64,000 nucleotides of DNA from Oceanobacillus manasiensis (GTDB lineage Bacteria > Bacillota > Bacilli > Bacillales > Amphibacillaceae): contig NZ_CCDL010000001.1 of NCBI RefSeq assembly GCF_000724085.1, forward strand, positions 1,364,001-1,428,000, written 5' to 3'. Both the position numbers and the translations under genes were made by a program. The notes under the pieces are model-generated. The model was not told the origin of the DNA. It searched no databases and saw only the letters and a list, made by a program, of their open reading frames with translations. Positions 1 through 8,530 of the stretch are shown piece by piece; the stretch's first letter is position 1; each line of letters starts with the position of its first letter.

Positions 1-96
1 GATACTGCAGGAGCGATGGAGGAAGATCGCATGGAGCGGCTTACCGTAGAAGAACCTGTCTTTCATACCTCTGAGACAGGAAAAGAAGAGGAATAA
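1..96 (+). CDS. C-terminal tail of an unidentified protein (partial)
   Basis: An open frame runs in from the left edge and stops at TAA 94-96. It gives a 31-residue acidic, charged tail ending in TGKEEE. The tail has no recognisable motif, so the family cannot be named. A perfect hairpin with a short T-run follows at once, which supports a genuine gene end here. Confidence 0.55.
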   Translation, partial: DTAGAMEEDRMERLTVEEPVFHTSETGKEEE

Positions 97-99
97 GTT

Positions 100-138
100 G
101 ACGATACTTCCGTGCTGGGCGTGGAAGTATCGTCTTTT
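100..138. terminator. Intrinsic terminator between convergent genes
   Basis: A perfect 12-bp stem (100-111 with 123-134) encloses an 11-nt loop and is followed by TTTT. It lies between the end of the left-edge gene and the end of the minus-strand small gene, so it could serve both directions. The T-run is clearer on the plus strand. Confidence 0.75.
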
Positions 139-319
139 ACTTGTCTTTAATGATGGCGGTGGAAAGGATGCCACCAAGATAGGCAGCTATTCCACCAAGG
201 GCTATGAAAACGATATTTTTATAGGGAAAGTCAGGTAGAAGAAATAAAAATGCTGATAGGATGAGCATAACAAACACAGCAGTAAAGAAAACTTGCTTGG
301 CATTTAATTGTTTTTGCAT
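137..319 (-). CDS. Small two-helix membrane protein, 60 aa
   Basis: This 60-residue protein has two predicted membrane segments (about residues 10-29 and 34-55), a short positively charged N-terminus (MQKQLNAK) and a charged C-terminal tail (KDK). A strong AAGGAGGA ribosome binding site sits about 7 nt before the ATG, so I regard it as a real gene. I do not recognise the family. Its stop abuts the shared hairpin at 100-138. Its role is unknown; topology is all that can be read. Confidence 0.65.
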   Translation of the reverse strand: MQKQLNAKQVFFTAVFVMLILSAFLFLLPDFPYKNIVFIALGGIAAYLGGILSTAIIKDK

Positions 320-515
320 GGTGTTGTCCTCCTTGTTTTGTGTGAGTGGGGTGTTTTGTTAGAGAAGGATGGGAGTTATAAATGATGAAAGAATATCCTT
401 GTAAAGGAGGAAGATTAGGAATTGTTGATCTTGCGAAGTTTTTTCTCATGCTGGGCACTTTTGCTGGAAAGAAAGTCAACCGTTTCCTGTGTTTCCAATT
501 CAACACGCATGCCAT

Positions 516-658
516 CTATTCTAGAGGGTCAAACCGTTCATCCATTCGAGCTTCAAGTCCGCTTTTCATGTCACCCATATGATTTTCCAGCTCAGTAAAT
601 CTTTTGTTGTTTTCTTCGGAATAGAGTTTAAGTGCCTTCAGAATCTCGTTTAATTCAT
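516..658 (-). pseudogene. Frameshifted remnant of a small coiled-coil protein
   Basis: On the minus strand an AAGGTGG ribosome binding site precedes ATG 658-656, but that frame stops after two codons. One frame over, a clean reading begins ELNEILKALKLYSEENNKRF and ends with MDERFDPLE at TAG 518-516. It is amphipathic, rich in E/K/L, and resembles the short coiled-coil proteins common in Bacillaceae. A single missing base near the start would explain the break. I read it as a decayed gene; a sequencing error is the alternative. Confidence 0.4.
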
Positions 659-972
659 GCTATTCCACCTTATTTCACCTCTATTATAAACTACCGATCT
701 TTGCTTTTAAAGAGAAAATTATGTGCTCGTTTCTTTTCAAGAAAAGGCGAGAGCAGCGTCTGAGAGGGGGAAATGTCGGACGAGAGCGAACGCCCATCGT
801 ATGAGCGCGCGCATCCAACTCTATCAAATCCGTCCAGAGTACCCCCACTTCAAGCTTGCTAAGTGGCGGGGTGAATGGACTTTTTTTATTTTCTGGCGAA
901 AGCAAAGACTTTTTAATTTGTTTTTGGTAATATTATCTTACAAACATACATTCGTATTGGGAGGTGGGAGCT

Positions 973-2442
973 ATGGCTACAACAGAAAAACAGTACAAAA
1001 CACATCAAATTTTAATTAAAAAAGGTCATCGCATGTTCAATTATTGTGAACAAGCCACTTCTAATGCAAAGAATATGTATAACACTGCTAATTTTTATAT
1101 TCGTCAGGCTTACACAGCGTTGAAAAGCGATAAAGAACTTCAACCTCTTCAACACGAAGTGCTGGAAAATATCCAAGAACACTTACCTAAAATGAATGAT
1201 GTGCAGCTAGCTGCTTATCTTCGAAAAGTAGAAAAAGAGAAGGCGAAACCAAAAGAAAAACGAAAAGAGTTGAAATGTAATCTTTTCGAAGGTCCAACTC
1301 AAGAAAAACCTTTTGTTGATTACAATTTTTTGGATGCTTTGTTCAAATCCATGGTTCAGAATGATTACCGTTCTTTGCCAACACAATCGGCTCAAGCAGT
1401 CATGAAGAACGTTTTTCAGAACTGGAAGTCGTTTTTTAGTAGTCTGAAAGACTATAAAAAGAACCCTTCTAAATACAAAGGCCGACCAAGAATTCCAAAC
1501 TACTCCCGGGCCAAGCAAAAAGAAGTGGTTTTTAGCAATCAAGATTGCGTTGTGAAAGACCAACGTTTCTTAAAGTTTCCTAAAACCAAGGATCGTTTGA
1601 ATATTGGCAAGTTAGGACTTACCGAAGGTAAGTTAAAACAGGTCCGAGTTATCCCTCGACACGGCCATTACGTTGTGGAAGTGATAAAGGAAGCACAGCC
1701 TAAGAACGAACCTAAAGCAGACAACAATAAGTACATGGCCATCGATTTGGGAATTGATAATTTAGCAACCATTATTACAAACACAGGTCATCGACCTGTT
1801 TTGTTAAAGGGCAAAAATATCAAATCCATTAATCAATTGTACAATAAAAAAAGAGCTCATTTATATGGCGTCCTGCGCCAAGGTAAGGGAGCGAAAGAGG
1901 GCTCTTTCTCTTCAAATGCCCTCACAGGGCTGTACCAGAAACGCCAACGAAAAATAAAGGATTTGTTCCACAAGGCGAGCCGTAATATCGTTAACCTTGC
2001 ACTCCGAGAGGATGTATCAACCATTGTCATTGGACTGAACAAGCAATGGAAACAGGAAACAAATATGTCCAAAAGGAACAATCAATCCTTCACCAGCATT
2101 CCGCACGGAATGTTATTAAATATGGTCGAATATAAGGCTGCAGAACACGGTATTAATGTTGAAATACGCGAAGAGTCCTACACCTCAAAAGCGAGTTTCT
2201 TGGATAACGATGTTATCCCAACATATGGAAAGAAAACAAAGGACAAACCTGTGTTTTCGGGGAAACGCATCAAGCGAGGTTTGTACCGTTCTTCGAACGG
2301 AACACTACTAAACGCAGATGTAAACGGAGCCTGCAATATTTTAAGAAAAGCATTTCCAAATGCACTTGCAAATGGAATAGAGGGGTTGGATGGTAGTCAG
2401 CCCATCAATGTGTCAACTCCACTTTCGTTAATCGTTCGCTAA
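973..2442 (+). CDS. tnpB: TnpB, RNA-guided nuclease of an IS1341-type element
   Basis: TnpB proteins are RuvC-fold nucleases guided by an RNA from the element's right end. I start at ATG 973 because GGGAGGTGGG lies just before it; a GTG at 964 is in frame but falls inside that site. Of 489 residues, the N-terminal half carries the helical guide-binding region, RuvC-I is AIDLGIDNL (D258) and RuvC-III is LNADVNGACN (D449). The usual RuvC-II glutamate is replaced by Asn356 in GLNKQWK, and no CxxC zinc-ribbon pairs occur between RuvC-II and III. Instead there is the block EESYTSKASFLD (E400/E401), typical of a TnpB subgroup. No tnpA is adjacent. The frame is intact, so it is probably functional. 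Confidence 0.93.
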   Translation: MATTEKQYKTHQILIKKGHRMFNYCEQATSNAKNMYNTANFYIRQAYTALKSDKELQPLQHEVLENIQEHLPKMNDVQLAAYLRKVEKEKAKPKEKRKELKCNLFEGPTQEKPFVDYNFLDALFKSMVQNDYRSLPTQSAQAVMKNVFQNWKSFFSSLKDYKKNPSKYKGRPRIPNYSRAKQKEVVFSNQDCVVKDQRFLKFPKTKDRLNIGKLGLTEGKLKQVRVIPRHGHYVVEVIKEAQPKNEPKADNNKYMAIDLGIDNLATIITNTGHRPVLLKGKNIKSINQLYNKKRAHLYGVLRQGKGAKEGSFSSNALTGLYQKRQRKIKDLFHKASRNIVNLALREDVSTIVIGLNKQWKQETNMSKRNNQSFTSIPHGMLLNMVEYKAAEHGINVEIREESYTSKASFLDNDVIPTYGKKTKDKPVFSGKRIKRGLYRSSNGTLLNADVNGACNILRKAFPNALANGIEGLDGSQPINVSTPLSLIVR

Positions 2443-2459
2443 GTTCGACACGAAAGAAA

Positions 2460-2498
2460 CCCCCACTTCAAATTTTCGTTAGGAAATTAAGTGGCGGG
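2460..2498 (+). ncRNA. Right-end hairpin, probable 3' part of an omega RNA
   Basis: A hairpin (arms CCCCCACTT and AAGTGGCGGG) starts 18 nt after tnpB. By family precedent the tnpB 3' end and right-end hairpin form the scaffold of the guide RNA, with the guide taken from the flank beyond. No transcript evidence is available here. Confidence 0.4.
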
Positions 2499-2503
2499 AG
2501 TAT

Positions 2504-3640
2504 TCATTTCTTATTACCTGGCTCTTCTTTAAATCCGTATTTAATAAAAACGATTAAATCTCTAACGACTCCGATGTCTTTCAATATTATAAAGATGACA
2601 AGGAGGATCGGACCTATGAATACTCCAACCATTCCAAATAGCTGTAAGCCAACAAATAAGGAAATCAAGACTGCTAAAGCATCAAGGTTCATACTAGAGG
2701 AGATGATCTTCGGCTCAATTGCCTGGCGAACTGCTGCTGTAACACCATATAAGATGGCAAGTCCGACGCCCATTCCAATATCTCCGGTGAAAATCATATA
2801 TAGTGCCCAAGGTCCTAATATGGTCCCAGAACCTAAATAAGGTAGAATTTCAGCAATCCCTACTACGATAGAGATAGCCAAGGTATGCTCTGCGCCAAGG
2901 ATAAGTAGGCCGATAAACACAATGATGGACGCTACAAACATTAGTAAAAGTTGTGCACGGATTAAGCCCCAAACACGATACCTCAAAATATTTCGGAAGA
3001 GTTTTGCCCTTTCCCAGACACTTTTCGGCAATTTGTTATGTACCTTCCGTGTGAATTTCTCCCAATCCTTTCCGATAAAGTAAAAACCGATAAAAACGAA
3101 AAGAAAGGCGAGCAGAAAGGATGGAACCATGACGAAAAGCTGCGTAAGTGCGTTAACTAACCCCGTTCCGACCTCGGTAATGGAGGAAGCGACGCGTGTC
3201 CCCATCGAGGAGATGCTCTCCTGGAGTGCTGCTTGCTGTTCGTTTGAAAAGACATCCATTAACTCATCCATTCTTTGCCATATGGGAAGGATGGAATTGT
3301 TAAAAAAGTCTTGCGCATGTCCTGCTGTACTTTGAACCCACTCAGGCAATATTTTTGAGAGGCTCTTCACACCCCAAATAATTAAGAAGACCAAGCCTGT
3401 TATCGCACCACCAATTACAGCTAAACTGAATAGCAACACAACCAAGACTGCCAGCGAATTTGGTAGGCGAATTTTTGATCGAATAAGCCTTACAAGCGGA
3501 TAAAACATCCATACAAGCAGGGCAGCGAACCAAAAAGGATAGGAAATTTTAAATGTCCAGGCGACAATCCAACAAATGGCCAGGACGGAAATAATAACAA
3601 TGATAAATCTTGCGACGATGAGAGCTTGGTTTTTGGTCAT
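2504..3640 (-). CDS. ytvI: AI-2E family membrane transporter, YtvI-like
   Basis: This is a polytopic membrane protein of the AI-2E family (PF01594), closest in style to the Bacillus sporulation membrane protein YtvI. It has about eight membrane segments: two near the N-terminus (about 8-50), one at about 58-85, a long soluble helical insert (about 90-170), then five more segments with the family-typical region IVVGIAEILPYLGSG. I choose MTKNQ as start (378 aa) because GGAGG lies 7 nt upstream; the longer reading adds 17 residues with no ribosome binding site. Members export small molecules or exchange Na+/H+; the substrate here is unknown. It is convergent with the tnpB element. Confidence 0.8.
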   Translation of the reverse strand: MTKNQALIVARFIIVIISVLAICWIVAWTFKISYPFWFAALLVWMFYPLVRLIRSKIRLPNSLAVLVVLLFSLAVIGGAITGLVFLIIWGVKSLSKILPEWVQSTAGHAQDFFNNSILPIWQRMDELMDVFSNEQQAALQESISSMGTRVASSITEVGTGLVNALTQLFVMVPSFLLAFLFVFIGFYFIGKDWEKFTRKVHNKLPKSVWERAKLFRNILRYRVWGLIRAQLLLMFVASIIVFIGLLILGAEHTLAISIVVGIAEILPYLGSGTILGPWALYMIFTGDIGMGVGLAILYGVTAAVRQAIEPKIISSSMNLDALAVLISLFVGLQLFGMVGVFIGPILLVIFIILKDIGVVRDLIVFIKYGFKEEPGNKK

Positions 3641-3802
3641 AATTATTCCTCCATCTACTTTACAAACTACACGTGAGCTTTCTATCATCATACCAAAAAA
3701 TGCCTAAAGAAAGAATTACTATTGTAATCTAGCTTTGTTAAAACGAAACGTACATATATATGGTAGAATAATTTCTGTAAAAACTAGAAATAGGTGTGAT
3801 AC

Positions 3803-4825
3803 ATGTATTTTAAAGACAATTTAAAAATGATCAATCCAGCATCCGGAACCATTGTAATGGCATTGGGGATTTTCCTCTTTTCTGTTATAGAAACCTTCCA
3901 AATACCACGTGTCATGCAATTAATACTGGTCACTGCGTTTCTAGTGCTTGGGTTCGTTATTTACGCCATGTTAACCCTGCAAATTTTTCGTAAAGGTTTT
4001 CTGTTACCATTTATAAAAAACCCAGTGAATTCTTTTATAGTGGGATCCTGGATTGCGGGAATCTCCATCATATGTGATGTGATAATAAAGTATTTCCCTA
4101 ATTTTCCTTTTTTTACGCAAGCTATCGTGATAATTAACAGTGTAGCATGGGGAATTTTTGTCATTCTATGTCTGTACCAGTTCATACAGCTTTTCAAGAA
4201 CCATCAAACCTATACGATTCATGGAGTTATCTTGCTATCAGCCGTTGCAACACAATCTATCGTCATCTCCTGGTTCCAGGCTTTTGATATTGTTTCAAAA
4301 GGATTAGCGACGCTCTTCATCATAGTTGGGGTGAGTTTTTACATGATAGGAGTTGTGTTAATTGGGTTACGTTACACAAGCCAGAAGTGGGACCTTGTTG
4401 ATGACTGGACAAATACGAATTGCATTTTACATGGTGCTTTGTCTATAACAGGACTCGCCTTGGTTTATGCACAGATTTTATCTGGCTTCGTTATGGTTGT
4501 GTTTTGGATTGCTGTTTCTACTATTCTACTAATAGTAGAAGGGATAGAAATTGTAAGAGCGGTAACGAGAGTTAAGAAATATGGTTGGAAAAAGGGCATA
4601 TTCACTTATAACATCAGCCAATGGTCGAGGAATTTTACCTTTGGTATGTTTTATGCGTTTACTTTGGCTATGCATAGTGCTTTTCCAGATAGCCCAATAT
4701 ATAGCTTTCAACATGCATTTATGCAAGGATGGATGTGGATTGTTCTAGCCTTGCTGGTATTGGAAATAGCTTTGTGGATTAGCTCCACTTTTCAAAGGGG
4801 AAAAAGGGGTCTAAAGGAGAATTGA
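3803..4825 (+). CDS. Polytopic membrane protein, possible TDT/SLAC-type anion transporter
   Basis: This 340-residue protein has nine or ten hydrophobic segments spread evenly along its length, short charged loops and a basic C-terminus (FQRGKRGLKEN). Size and segment pattern fit the tellurite-resistance/dicarboxylate transporter (TDT, SLAC1-like) superfamily, but I see no decisive motif, so this is a guess at fold only. GTGTGAT precedes the ATG; the ribosome binding site is weak. The stop overlaps the ribosome binding region of the next small gene, so the two probably form an operon ending at the terminator at 4954-4983. Confidence 0.55.
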   Translation: MYFKDNLKMINPASGTIVMALGIFLFSVIETFQIPRVMQLILVTAFLVLGFVIYAMLTLQIFRKGFLLPFIKNPVNSFIVGSWIAGISIICDVIIKYFPNFPFFTQAIVIINSVAWGIFVILCLYQFIQLFKNHQTYTIHGVILLSAVATQSIVISWFQAFDIVSKGLATLFIIVGVSFYMIGVVLIGLRYTSQKWDLVDDWTNTNCILHGALSITGLALVYAQILSGFVMVVFWIAVSTILLIVEGIEIVRAVTRVKKYGWKKGIFTYNISQWSRNFTFGMFYAFTLAMHSAFPDSPIYSFQHAFMQGWMWIVLALLVLEIALWISSTFQRGKRGLKEN

Positions 4826-4826
4826 A

Positions 4827-4958
4827 ATGGAAAAAGAAATCGTTAGTGAGTGTGCAAACTGTGGAAAAGTTGTCTACTGTCACGGTGGATTTTTAGAAGG
4901 AGTGCAAGAAGGGAAAGAACTATTCTGCTTTGCCTGTTATGAAATGAAAAAAAGTTGA
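4827..4958 (+). CDS. 43-residue Cys-rich (zinc-ribbon-like) protein
   Basis: A short gene begins 2 nt after the preceding stop, with AAAGGAGA placed properly before the ATG. The 43-residue product has paired cysteines CANC (9/12), a CH at 18/19 and CFAC (34/37), a layout expected of a small zinc ribbon. It contains no membrane segment. The stop codon lies inside the terminator stem, confirming the operon end. I do not know the family. Its tight coupling to the membrane protein suggests a cytoplasmic partner or a regulator of it. Confidence 0.6.
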   Translation: MEKEIVSECANCGKVVYCHGGFLEGVQEGKELFCFACYEMKKS

Positions 4959-4983
4959 CCTCTGAGCAAGAGGTCAACTTTTG
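4954..4983 (+). terminator. Intrinsic terminator
   Basis: A 10-bp perfect stem (GTTGACCTCT / AGAGGTCAAC) with a 5-nt loop is followed by TTTTG. It overlaps the stop codon of the 43-residue gene. Confidence 0.85.
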
Positions 4984-5021
4984 ATTTAGTTGCCTAGAAA
5001 CGGGAGTCAGCTTTGTGCTTC

Positions 5022-6245
5022 TTAGGCTGTAATATCTGCAGCTGGCCCGAAGATTTCAAAGTGAATTGCTTCATCTGCAACGTCCATTTTTTTCAGTGCA
5101 TGGTACATGCCACGCATAAATCCTTTTGGTCCACAGAAATAAAACGCGGAATCCGTTGTAGGGATAATGCTTCTTAGCCATTCCTCATCTATACGACCAT
5201 GTTTGTCACAAGAAACAGGATCCTGTGGATTATCGTATATGAAGTAATGTGTCACATTATTATGCGTGCTAGCTAATGTCTCGACTTGTTCTCTCATCGC
5301 ATGATGCTTGCTTGATTGTGCTGCATGGATGAAAATGACCTCGCGCTCTGGCTGTTCTTTTACAGCTGTCTCGAGCATGCTCATTAGTGGTGTTAAACCG
5401 ACACCACCACTAATAAGAACAAGTGGTTTTTGATCCTTTTGTAATGTGAAATCACCTGATGGCGCGGTTATTGGAATAATGTCACCAGCGCGAACTTGCG
5501 TGTGCAAGAACGTTGATACAACACCTGCTGGAAGGTTATCAAAAGCATCTTCCCGTTTAACACTAATGCGATAATAGTCATTGCCCGGTGCGGTGGACAA
5601 ACTGTATTGACGCAAGTGGTCGTATGGATCATTTTCGATTTGTGCCTTTACGGTAACATACTGACCAGGCTCATAGGATTGGATTGGTAATCCGTCTGCT
5701 GGTTTTAGATAAAAGGATGTAATGACATCGCTTTCCACAACTTTTTTCTCTACGATAAAATCACGGAATCCCAGCCAACCACCAGGGGTTTGCTCGGTTT
5801 GGTCATACATCTCTTTTTCCACTGAAATGAAAACATCCGCTATGACACCATATGCTTTGCCCCATGCTTCTATAATGTCGTCTGTTGCAGCATCACCGAG
5901 TACTTCTTTGATAGCTAGCAATAAATATTTCCCCACAATTGGGTACTGCTCTGGCTTAATGTTTAAACTTCTATGTTTATGTGCGATTTGCTTTACATGC
6001 GGAAGGATTTCTTCCAAACGGTCAATGTTCGCCGCCGCAGCATACACCGTATTGGCTAAAGCCTTTGGCTGGTCCCCTTTTCGTTGATTTGTTTGGTTAA
6101 AAACATTTTTTAATTCAGGATGTTCTTCAAGCAATCTTGAATAGAAGTGTTTGGTAATACTTTCTCCATGTTCCGCTAATACAGGTACTGTTGATTTAAT
6201 AATGTCCATCGTTTTTTGATCTAATAATTGTGTTTGAGTTGTCAT
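5022..6245 (-). CDS. hmp: Flavohemoglobin, nitric oxide dioxygenase
   Basis: Hmp converts NO to nitrate with O2 and NAD(P)H in the cytoplasm. The 407-residue protein has the full three-domain layout: globin (about 1-140) with the proximal haem His in AHKHRSLNI (about 91) and a distal Tyr near 35, a FAD-binding barrel (about 150-260) with RQYSLS, and a NAD-binding domain (about 265-400) with GGVGLTPL and FCGPKGFM. The length is normal for the family. AAGGAGCG precedes the ATG. The gene is divergent from nsrR, and an NsrR-type palindrome lies just upstream, so NO-inducible expression is expected. Confidence 0.96.
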   Translation of the reverse strand: MTTQTQLLDQKTMDIIKSTVPVLAEHGESITKHFYSRLLEEHPELKNVFNQTNQRKGDQPKALANTVYAAAANIDRLEEILPHVKQIAHKHRSLNIKPEQYPIVGKYLLLAIKEVLGDAATDDIIEAWGKAYGVIADVFISVEKEMYDQTEQTPGGWLGFRDFIVEKKVVESDVITSFYLKPADGLPIQSYEPGQYVTVKAQIENDPYDHLRQYSLSTAPGNDYYRISVKREDAFDNLPAGVVSTFLHTQVRAGDIIPITAPSGDFTLQKDQKPLVLISGGVGLTPLMSMLETAVKEQPEREVIFIHAAQSSKHHAMREQVETLASTHNNVTHYFIYDNPQDPVSCDKHGRIDEEWLRSIIPTTDSAFYFCGPKGFMRGMYHALKKMDVADEAIHFEIFGPAADITA

Positions 6246-6265
6246 AAAAATTCGCTCCTTATTAA

Positions 6266-6288
6266 AAGGTGTATTTTGAATACATCTT
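6266..6288. promoter_or_regulatory. NsrR operator between hmp and nsrR
   Basis: AAGGTGTATT-TTG-AATACATCTT is an inverted repeat with 10-bp arms and one mismatch. This form matches the AT-rich palindrome used by NsrR upstream of hmp in Bacillus and related bacteria. It lies 20-45 nt before the hmp start. Confidence 0.75.
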
Positions 6289-6379
6289 TATTGTAGAACG
6301 CTCCACTGTCTTTTACAATGGGGTTTAGGCAGAAGTATGTTACAATAATGTGAAAAGATGAACAAGAGGTGTGCTTGCC

Positions 6380-6835
6380 ATGAATTTAAAAAAATACACG
6401 GATTATTCCTTGCGTGTCTTAATTTTTACTGGATTAAAACATGGCGAGGAACGTGCTAGAATAAAAGAAATTTCCGATGTCTACAACATTTCACAAGAGC
6501 ATGTGCGAAAGGTCGTGCATGATCTAGTGAAACGTGGCCTTGTAGAATCCACCAGGGGTAGAGGTGGCGGGATTAGACTGGCCAAGCCAGCAAATGAAAT
6601 CAATATTGGCATGTTGGTACGTGAGTTGGAACAAGACTTTGTGCTACTAGAATGCTTTGATCAAGGTGTAAATCACTGTGTGATTTCCCCTGGCTGTAGT
6701 TTGAAGCATATTATTAATAAAGCACTCGGCGCCTTTTTTAAAGTGCTGGAAGAATACACGCTTGAGGACCTGATTCATAATGAGGAAGAATTGAAGACAT
6801 TGATGGGTATGGACACAGGTGATAGAAAGCAGTAA
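6380..6835 (+). CDS. nsrR: NsrR, Rrf2-family nitric-oxide-sensing repressor
   Basis: NsrR carries a [4Fe-4S] cluster that reacts with NO and releases repression of hmp. The 151-residue protein has an Rrf2 winged helix (about 1-80, with YTDYSLRVL and ISQEHVRKVV) and three cysteines at 92, 100 and 106. These are the same positions as the cluster ligands known in Bacillus subtilis NsrR. I start at ATG 6380, with AAGAGGTG upstream; a GTG at 6371 overlaps that site. The neighbouring hmp and operator make the assignment strong. Confidence 0.93.
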   Translation: MNLKKYTDYSLRVLIFTGLKHGEERARIKEISDVYNISQEHVRKVVHDLVKRGLVESTRGRGGGIRLAKPANEINIGMLVRELEQDFVLLECFDQGVNHCVISPGCSLKHIINKALGAFFKVLEEYTLEDLIHNEEELKTLMGMDTGDRKQ

Positions 6836-7032
6836 TTGCATGATTGGTCGTGTTCGGGGGTAAGGCTGAAAGATTGCCTAGGCAGCAAATATCTTGGTAG
6901 AAGCGGCAGATGAAGTAGGGAGATTGGCAGATATCGGAGCAATCTACTTGCCCTACAGCAGTTGCAACGGTAAAATTTACCTAGTCAGACAAAACATATA
7001 TAGTTAAATAGCATCAATAGGGGGAACGGAAT
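6836..7032. other. Intergenic region, nothing identified
   Basis: This gap of about 195 nt is unusually G-rich for the window. It has no ORF and no clear hairpin with a T-run. A weak complementary pair (AGATTG / CAATCT) occurs around 6920-6950. I see no recognisable element; the promoter of the following dehydrogenase must lie here. Confidence 0.3.
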
Positions 7033-8049
7033 ATGAAAGCATTAGTTTATTATGGTACAAAGAATGCCAAGGTAGAAGAAATTTCTACACCAGAAGTAAC
7101 ACGAGGCACAGTAAAAGTAAAAGTGGAATATGCGGGTATTTGTGGTACAGATTTACATGAATACATGCACAAATCTTTTGTTACAGCTGACAAAATGATT
7201 TTAGGCCACGAGTTTACTGGGGAAGTAGTGGAAACTGGAGAAGGTGTAACTAGATTCAAATTAGGTGATCGTGTAGCAGTGGAACCAATTTGGGGATGCG
7301 GAGAATGTGCATCCTGTAAAAAAGGAAATTACAATACGTGCCCTAACATGGAATCTTACGGTATCCATGAAGATGGCGGGTTTGCTGAATACATAGTTGT
7401 TAAAGAAGAAAACGTATTTGTCCTTCCAGAGAGTCTTAGCTATGAGCTTGCAGCATTAGTTGAACCGACAGCTGTTGTGCTACATGCAGTGCGTAACAGT
7501 GAATTTAGAGTAGGGGACAAAGTTGCGGTATTTGGCGCAGGTCCAATTGGCTTGTTGTTATCTGAAACATTACGTGCAGCTGGTGCGAGCAAGATTTTTG
7601 TGGTGGAAGTAAATGAAAAACGCCGCGAGCTTGCGAAGGAAATGGGAGCTGACGTGGTAATCGATCCTTCTAAGGAAGATGCTGTGAAGATCATCCAAGA
7701 GATGACAAATGGCGGAGTTGATGTTGCTTACGATGCAGCAGGTATTGAGGTAACATTCAATAGCGCATTGGATTGCACAAAACCGAATGGAGAGTTTATG
7801 GTCGTAAGTGTTTTCTCTAAACCGGTTTCCTATCATCCTGCAACTCAATTAGTTACGGAAAAGAAAATTACAGCTTCTTTAGGATATAATCATATCTTTG
7901 GTGAAGTGATTGATCTTCTGGCGAAGGGCTCGATCAATGCTGGTCCTGTTATCACAAATAAAATTAAACTAGATGACATTATTGAAGAAGGCTTTGATAA
8001 ATTAATTGAAGATAAGTCTGAATGTAAAATATTGGTAAGCCCTAAGTAA
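7033..8049 (+). CDS. Zinc-dependent alcohol/polyol dehydrogenase (butanediol dehydrogenase-like)
   Basis: This is a medium-chain NAD(P)-dependent dehydrogenase of 338 residues. Catalytic zinc ligands are visible as C37 (GICGTD), H59-E60 (LGHEFTGE) and a Glu in ALVEPTAV. The structural zinc lobe is C89, C92, C95, C103 (CGECASCKKGNYNTC). The Rossmann motif is VFGAGPIG. Sequence style is closest to 2,3-butanediol/sorbitol dehydrogenases, for example in the C-terminal IIEEGFDKLI block. A 2,3-butanediol role would fit with the acetoin/diacetyl reductase at 48173, but the substrate cannot be read from sequence. AGGGGGAACGG precedes the ATG. The gene is monocistronic, ending at a terminator. Confidence 0.85.
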   Translation: MKALVYYGTKNAKVEEISTPEVTRGTVKVKVEYAGICGTDLHEYMHKSFVTADKMILGHEFTGEVVETGEGVTRFKLGDRVAVEPIWGCGECASCKKGNYNTCPNMESYGIHEDGGFAEYIVVKEENVFVLPESLSYELAALVEPTAVVLHAVRNSEFRVGDKVAVFGAGPIGLLLSETLRAAGASKIFVVEVNEKRRELAKEMGADVVIDPSKEDAVKIIQEMTNGGVDVAYDAAGIEVTFNSALDCTKPNGEFMVVSVFSKPVSYHPATQLVTEKKITASLGYNHIFGEVIDLLAKGSINAGPVITNKIKLDDIIEEGFDKLIEDKSECKILVSPK

Positions 8050-8057
8050 ATATTAAT

Positions 8058-8104
8058 AAAAAGTACACGTTGCCTTAAACATAAGGTAATGTGTACTTTT
8101 TGTA
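8058..8104 (+). terminator. Intrinsic terminator
   Basis: A long stem (AAAAAGTACAC / GTGTACTTTTT with an inner TTGCCTTA / TAAGGTAA) lies just after the dehydrogenase stop and ends in a T-run. Confidence 0.85.
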
Positions 8105-8282
8105 TTGGGAGTGCAATAGGACGTTTCGATAAAAATTGTCTTGTGAAAAAGGAAATGTTGCGCTCTTATTTAGAATAATAGAATGATTAGACACAGATTA
8201 TAAATACTGTTACACTTTAGTTTAATCATTATTCTGATAATTGTAAGTGAGAGTTAAGAGGAGATAGGAGGAGGTCCAGATA

Positions 8283-8501
8283 ATGAAAAACGTTCTAATA
8301 TTTATTGTTGGTTTATTGATGGGAGTGCTTCTACTACCCATGATACTAGAATGGCTAGGGTTGCCATCTGGTGGCGAGTTGCTGGAGAGAGTTCTCGGTG
8401 AGCCGAATGCTGTCACGATTCCGATTGTCATTGTCTCCATGATTCTATTATTTTATTTAATTATCCGGGGTTTATTTAAGCAAGCTAAAAAAGAAAAATG
8501 A
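8283..8501 (+). CDS. Small two-helix membrane protein, 72 aa
   Basis: This 72-residue protein has two hydrophobic helices (about 3-24 and 43-63) and a basic C-terminus (FKQAKKEK). GGAGGAGG lies well placed before the ATG. No family is recognised. The short loop between the helices contains PSGGELLERVLGEP. It is convergent with the COG2426 gene that follows. Confidence 0.6.
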   Translation: MKNVLIFIVGLLMGVLLLPMILEWLGLPSGGELLERVLGEPNAVTIPIVIVSMILLFYLIIRGLFKQAKKEK

Positions 8502-8530
8502 CGAAGGAGACAGCAGTCATCCCATCGTCA

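Larger units (their letters stand above)
826..2500 (+). mobile_element. IS1341-type (IS200/IS605 family) element, tnpB only
   Basis: A tnpB gene is flanked by two similar imperfect hairpins: CCCCCACTT paired with AAGTGGCGGGG at 842-871, and again at 2460-2498, 18 nt after the tnpB stop. IS200/IS605 elements end in subterminal hairpins rather than inverted repeats, and no tnpA is present, as in the IS1341 type. The exact ends and cleavage sites cannot be fixed from sequence alone. The downstream hairpin is where the family's omega (guide) RNA normally lies, so the flank after about 2500 may act as guide. Confidence 0.7.

Noticed and set aside
382-582. 66-residue plus-strand ORF
   Set aside because: It overlaps the minus-strand coiled-coil remnant, which has the better coding signal, and lacks a ribosome binding site.
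723-1019. 98-residue plus-strand ORF upstream of tnpB
   Set aside because: It crosses the element's hairpin and the tnpB ribosome binding site, has no ribosome binding site of its own and has no recognisable composition.
6838-7032. Riboswitch or T-box leader before the dehydrogenase
   Set aside because: No conserved core, no specifier-type stem and no terminator/antiterminator pair could be recognised.
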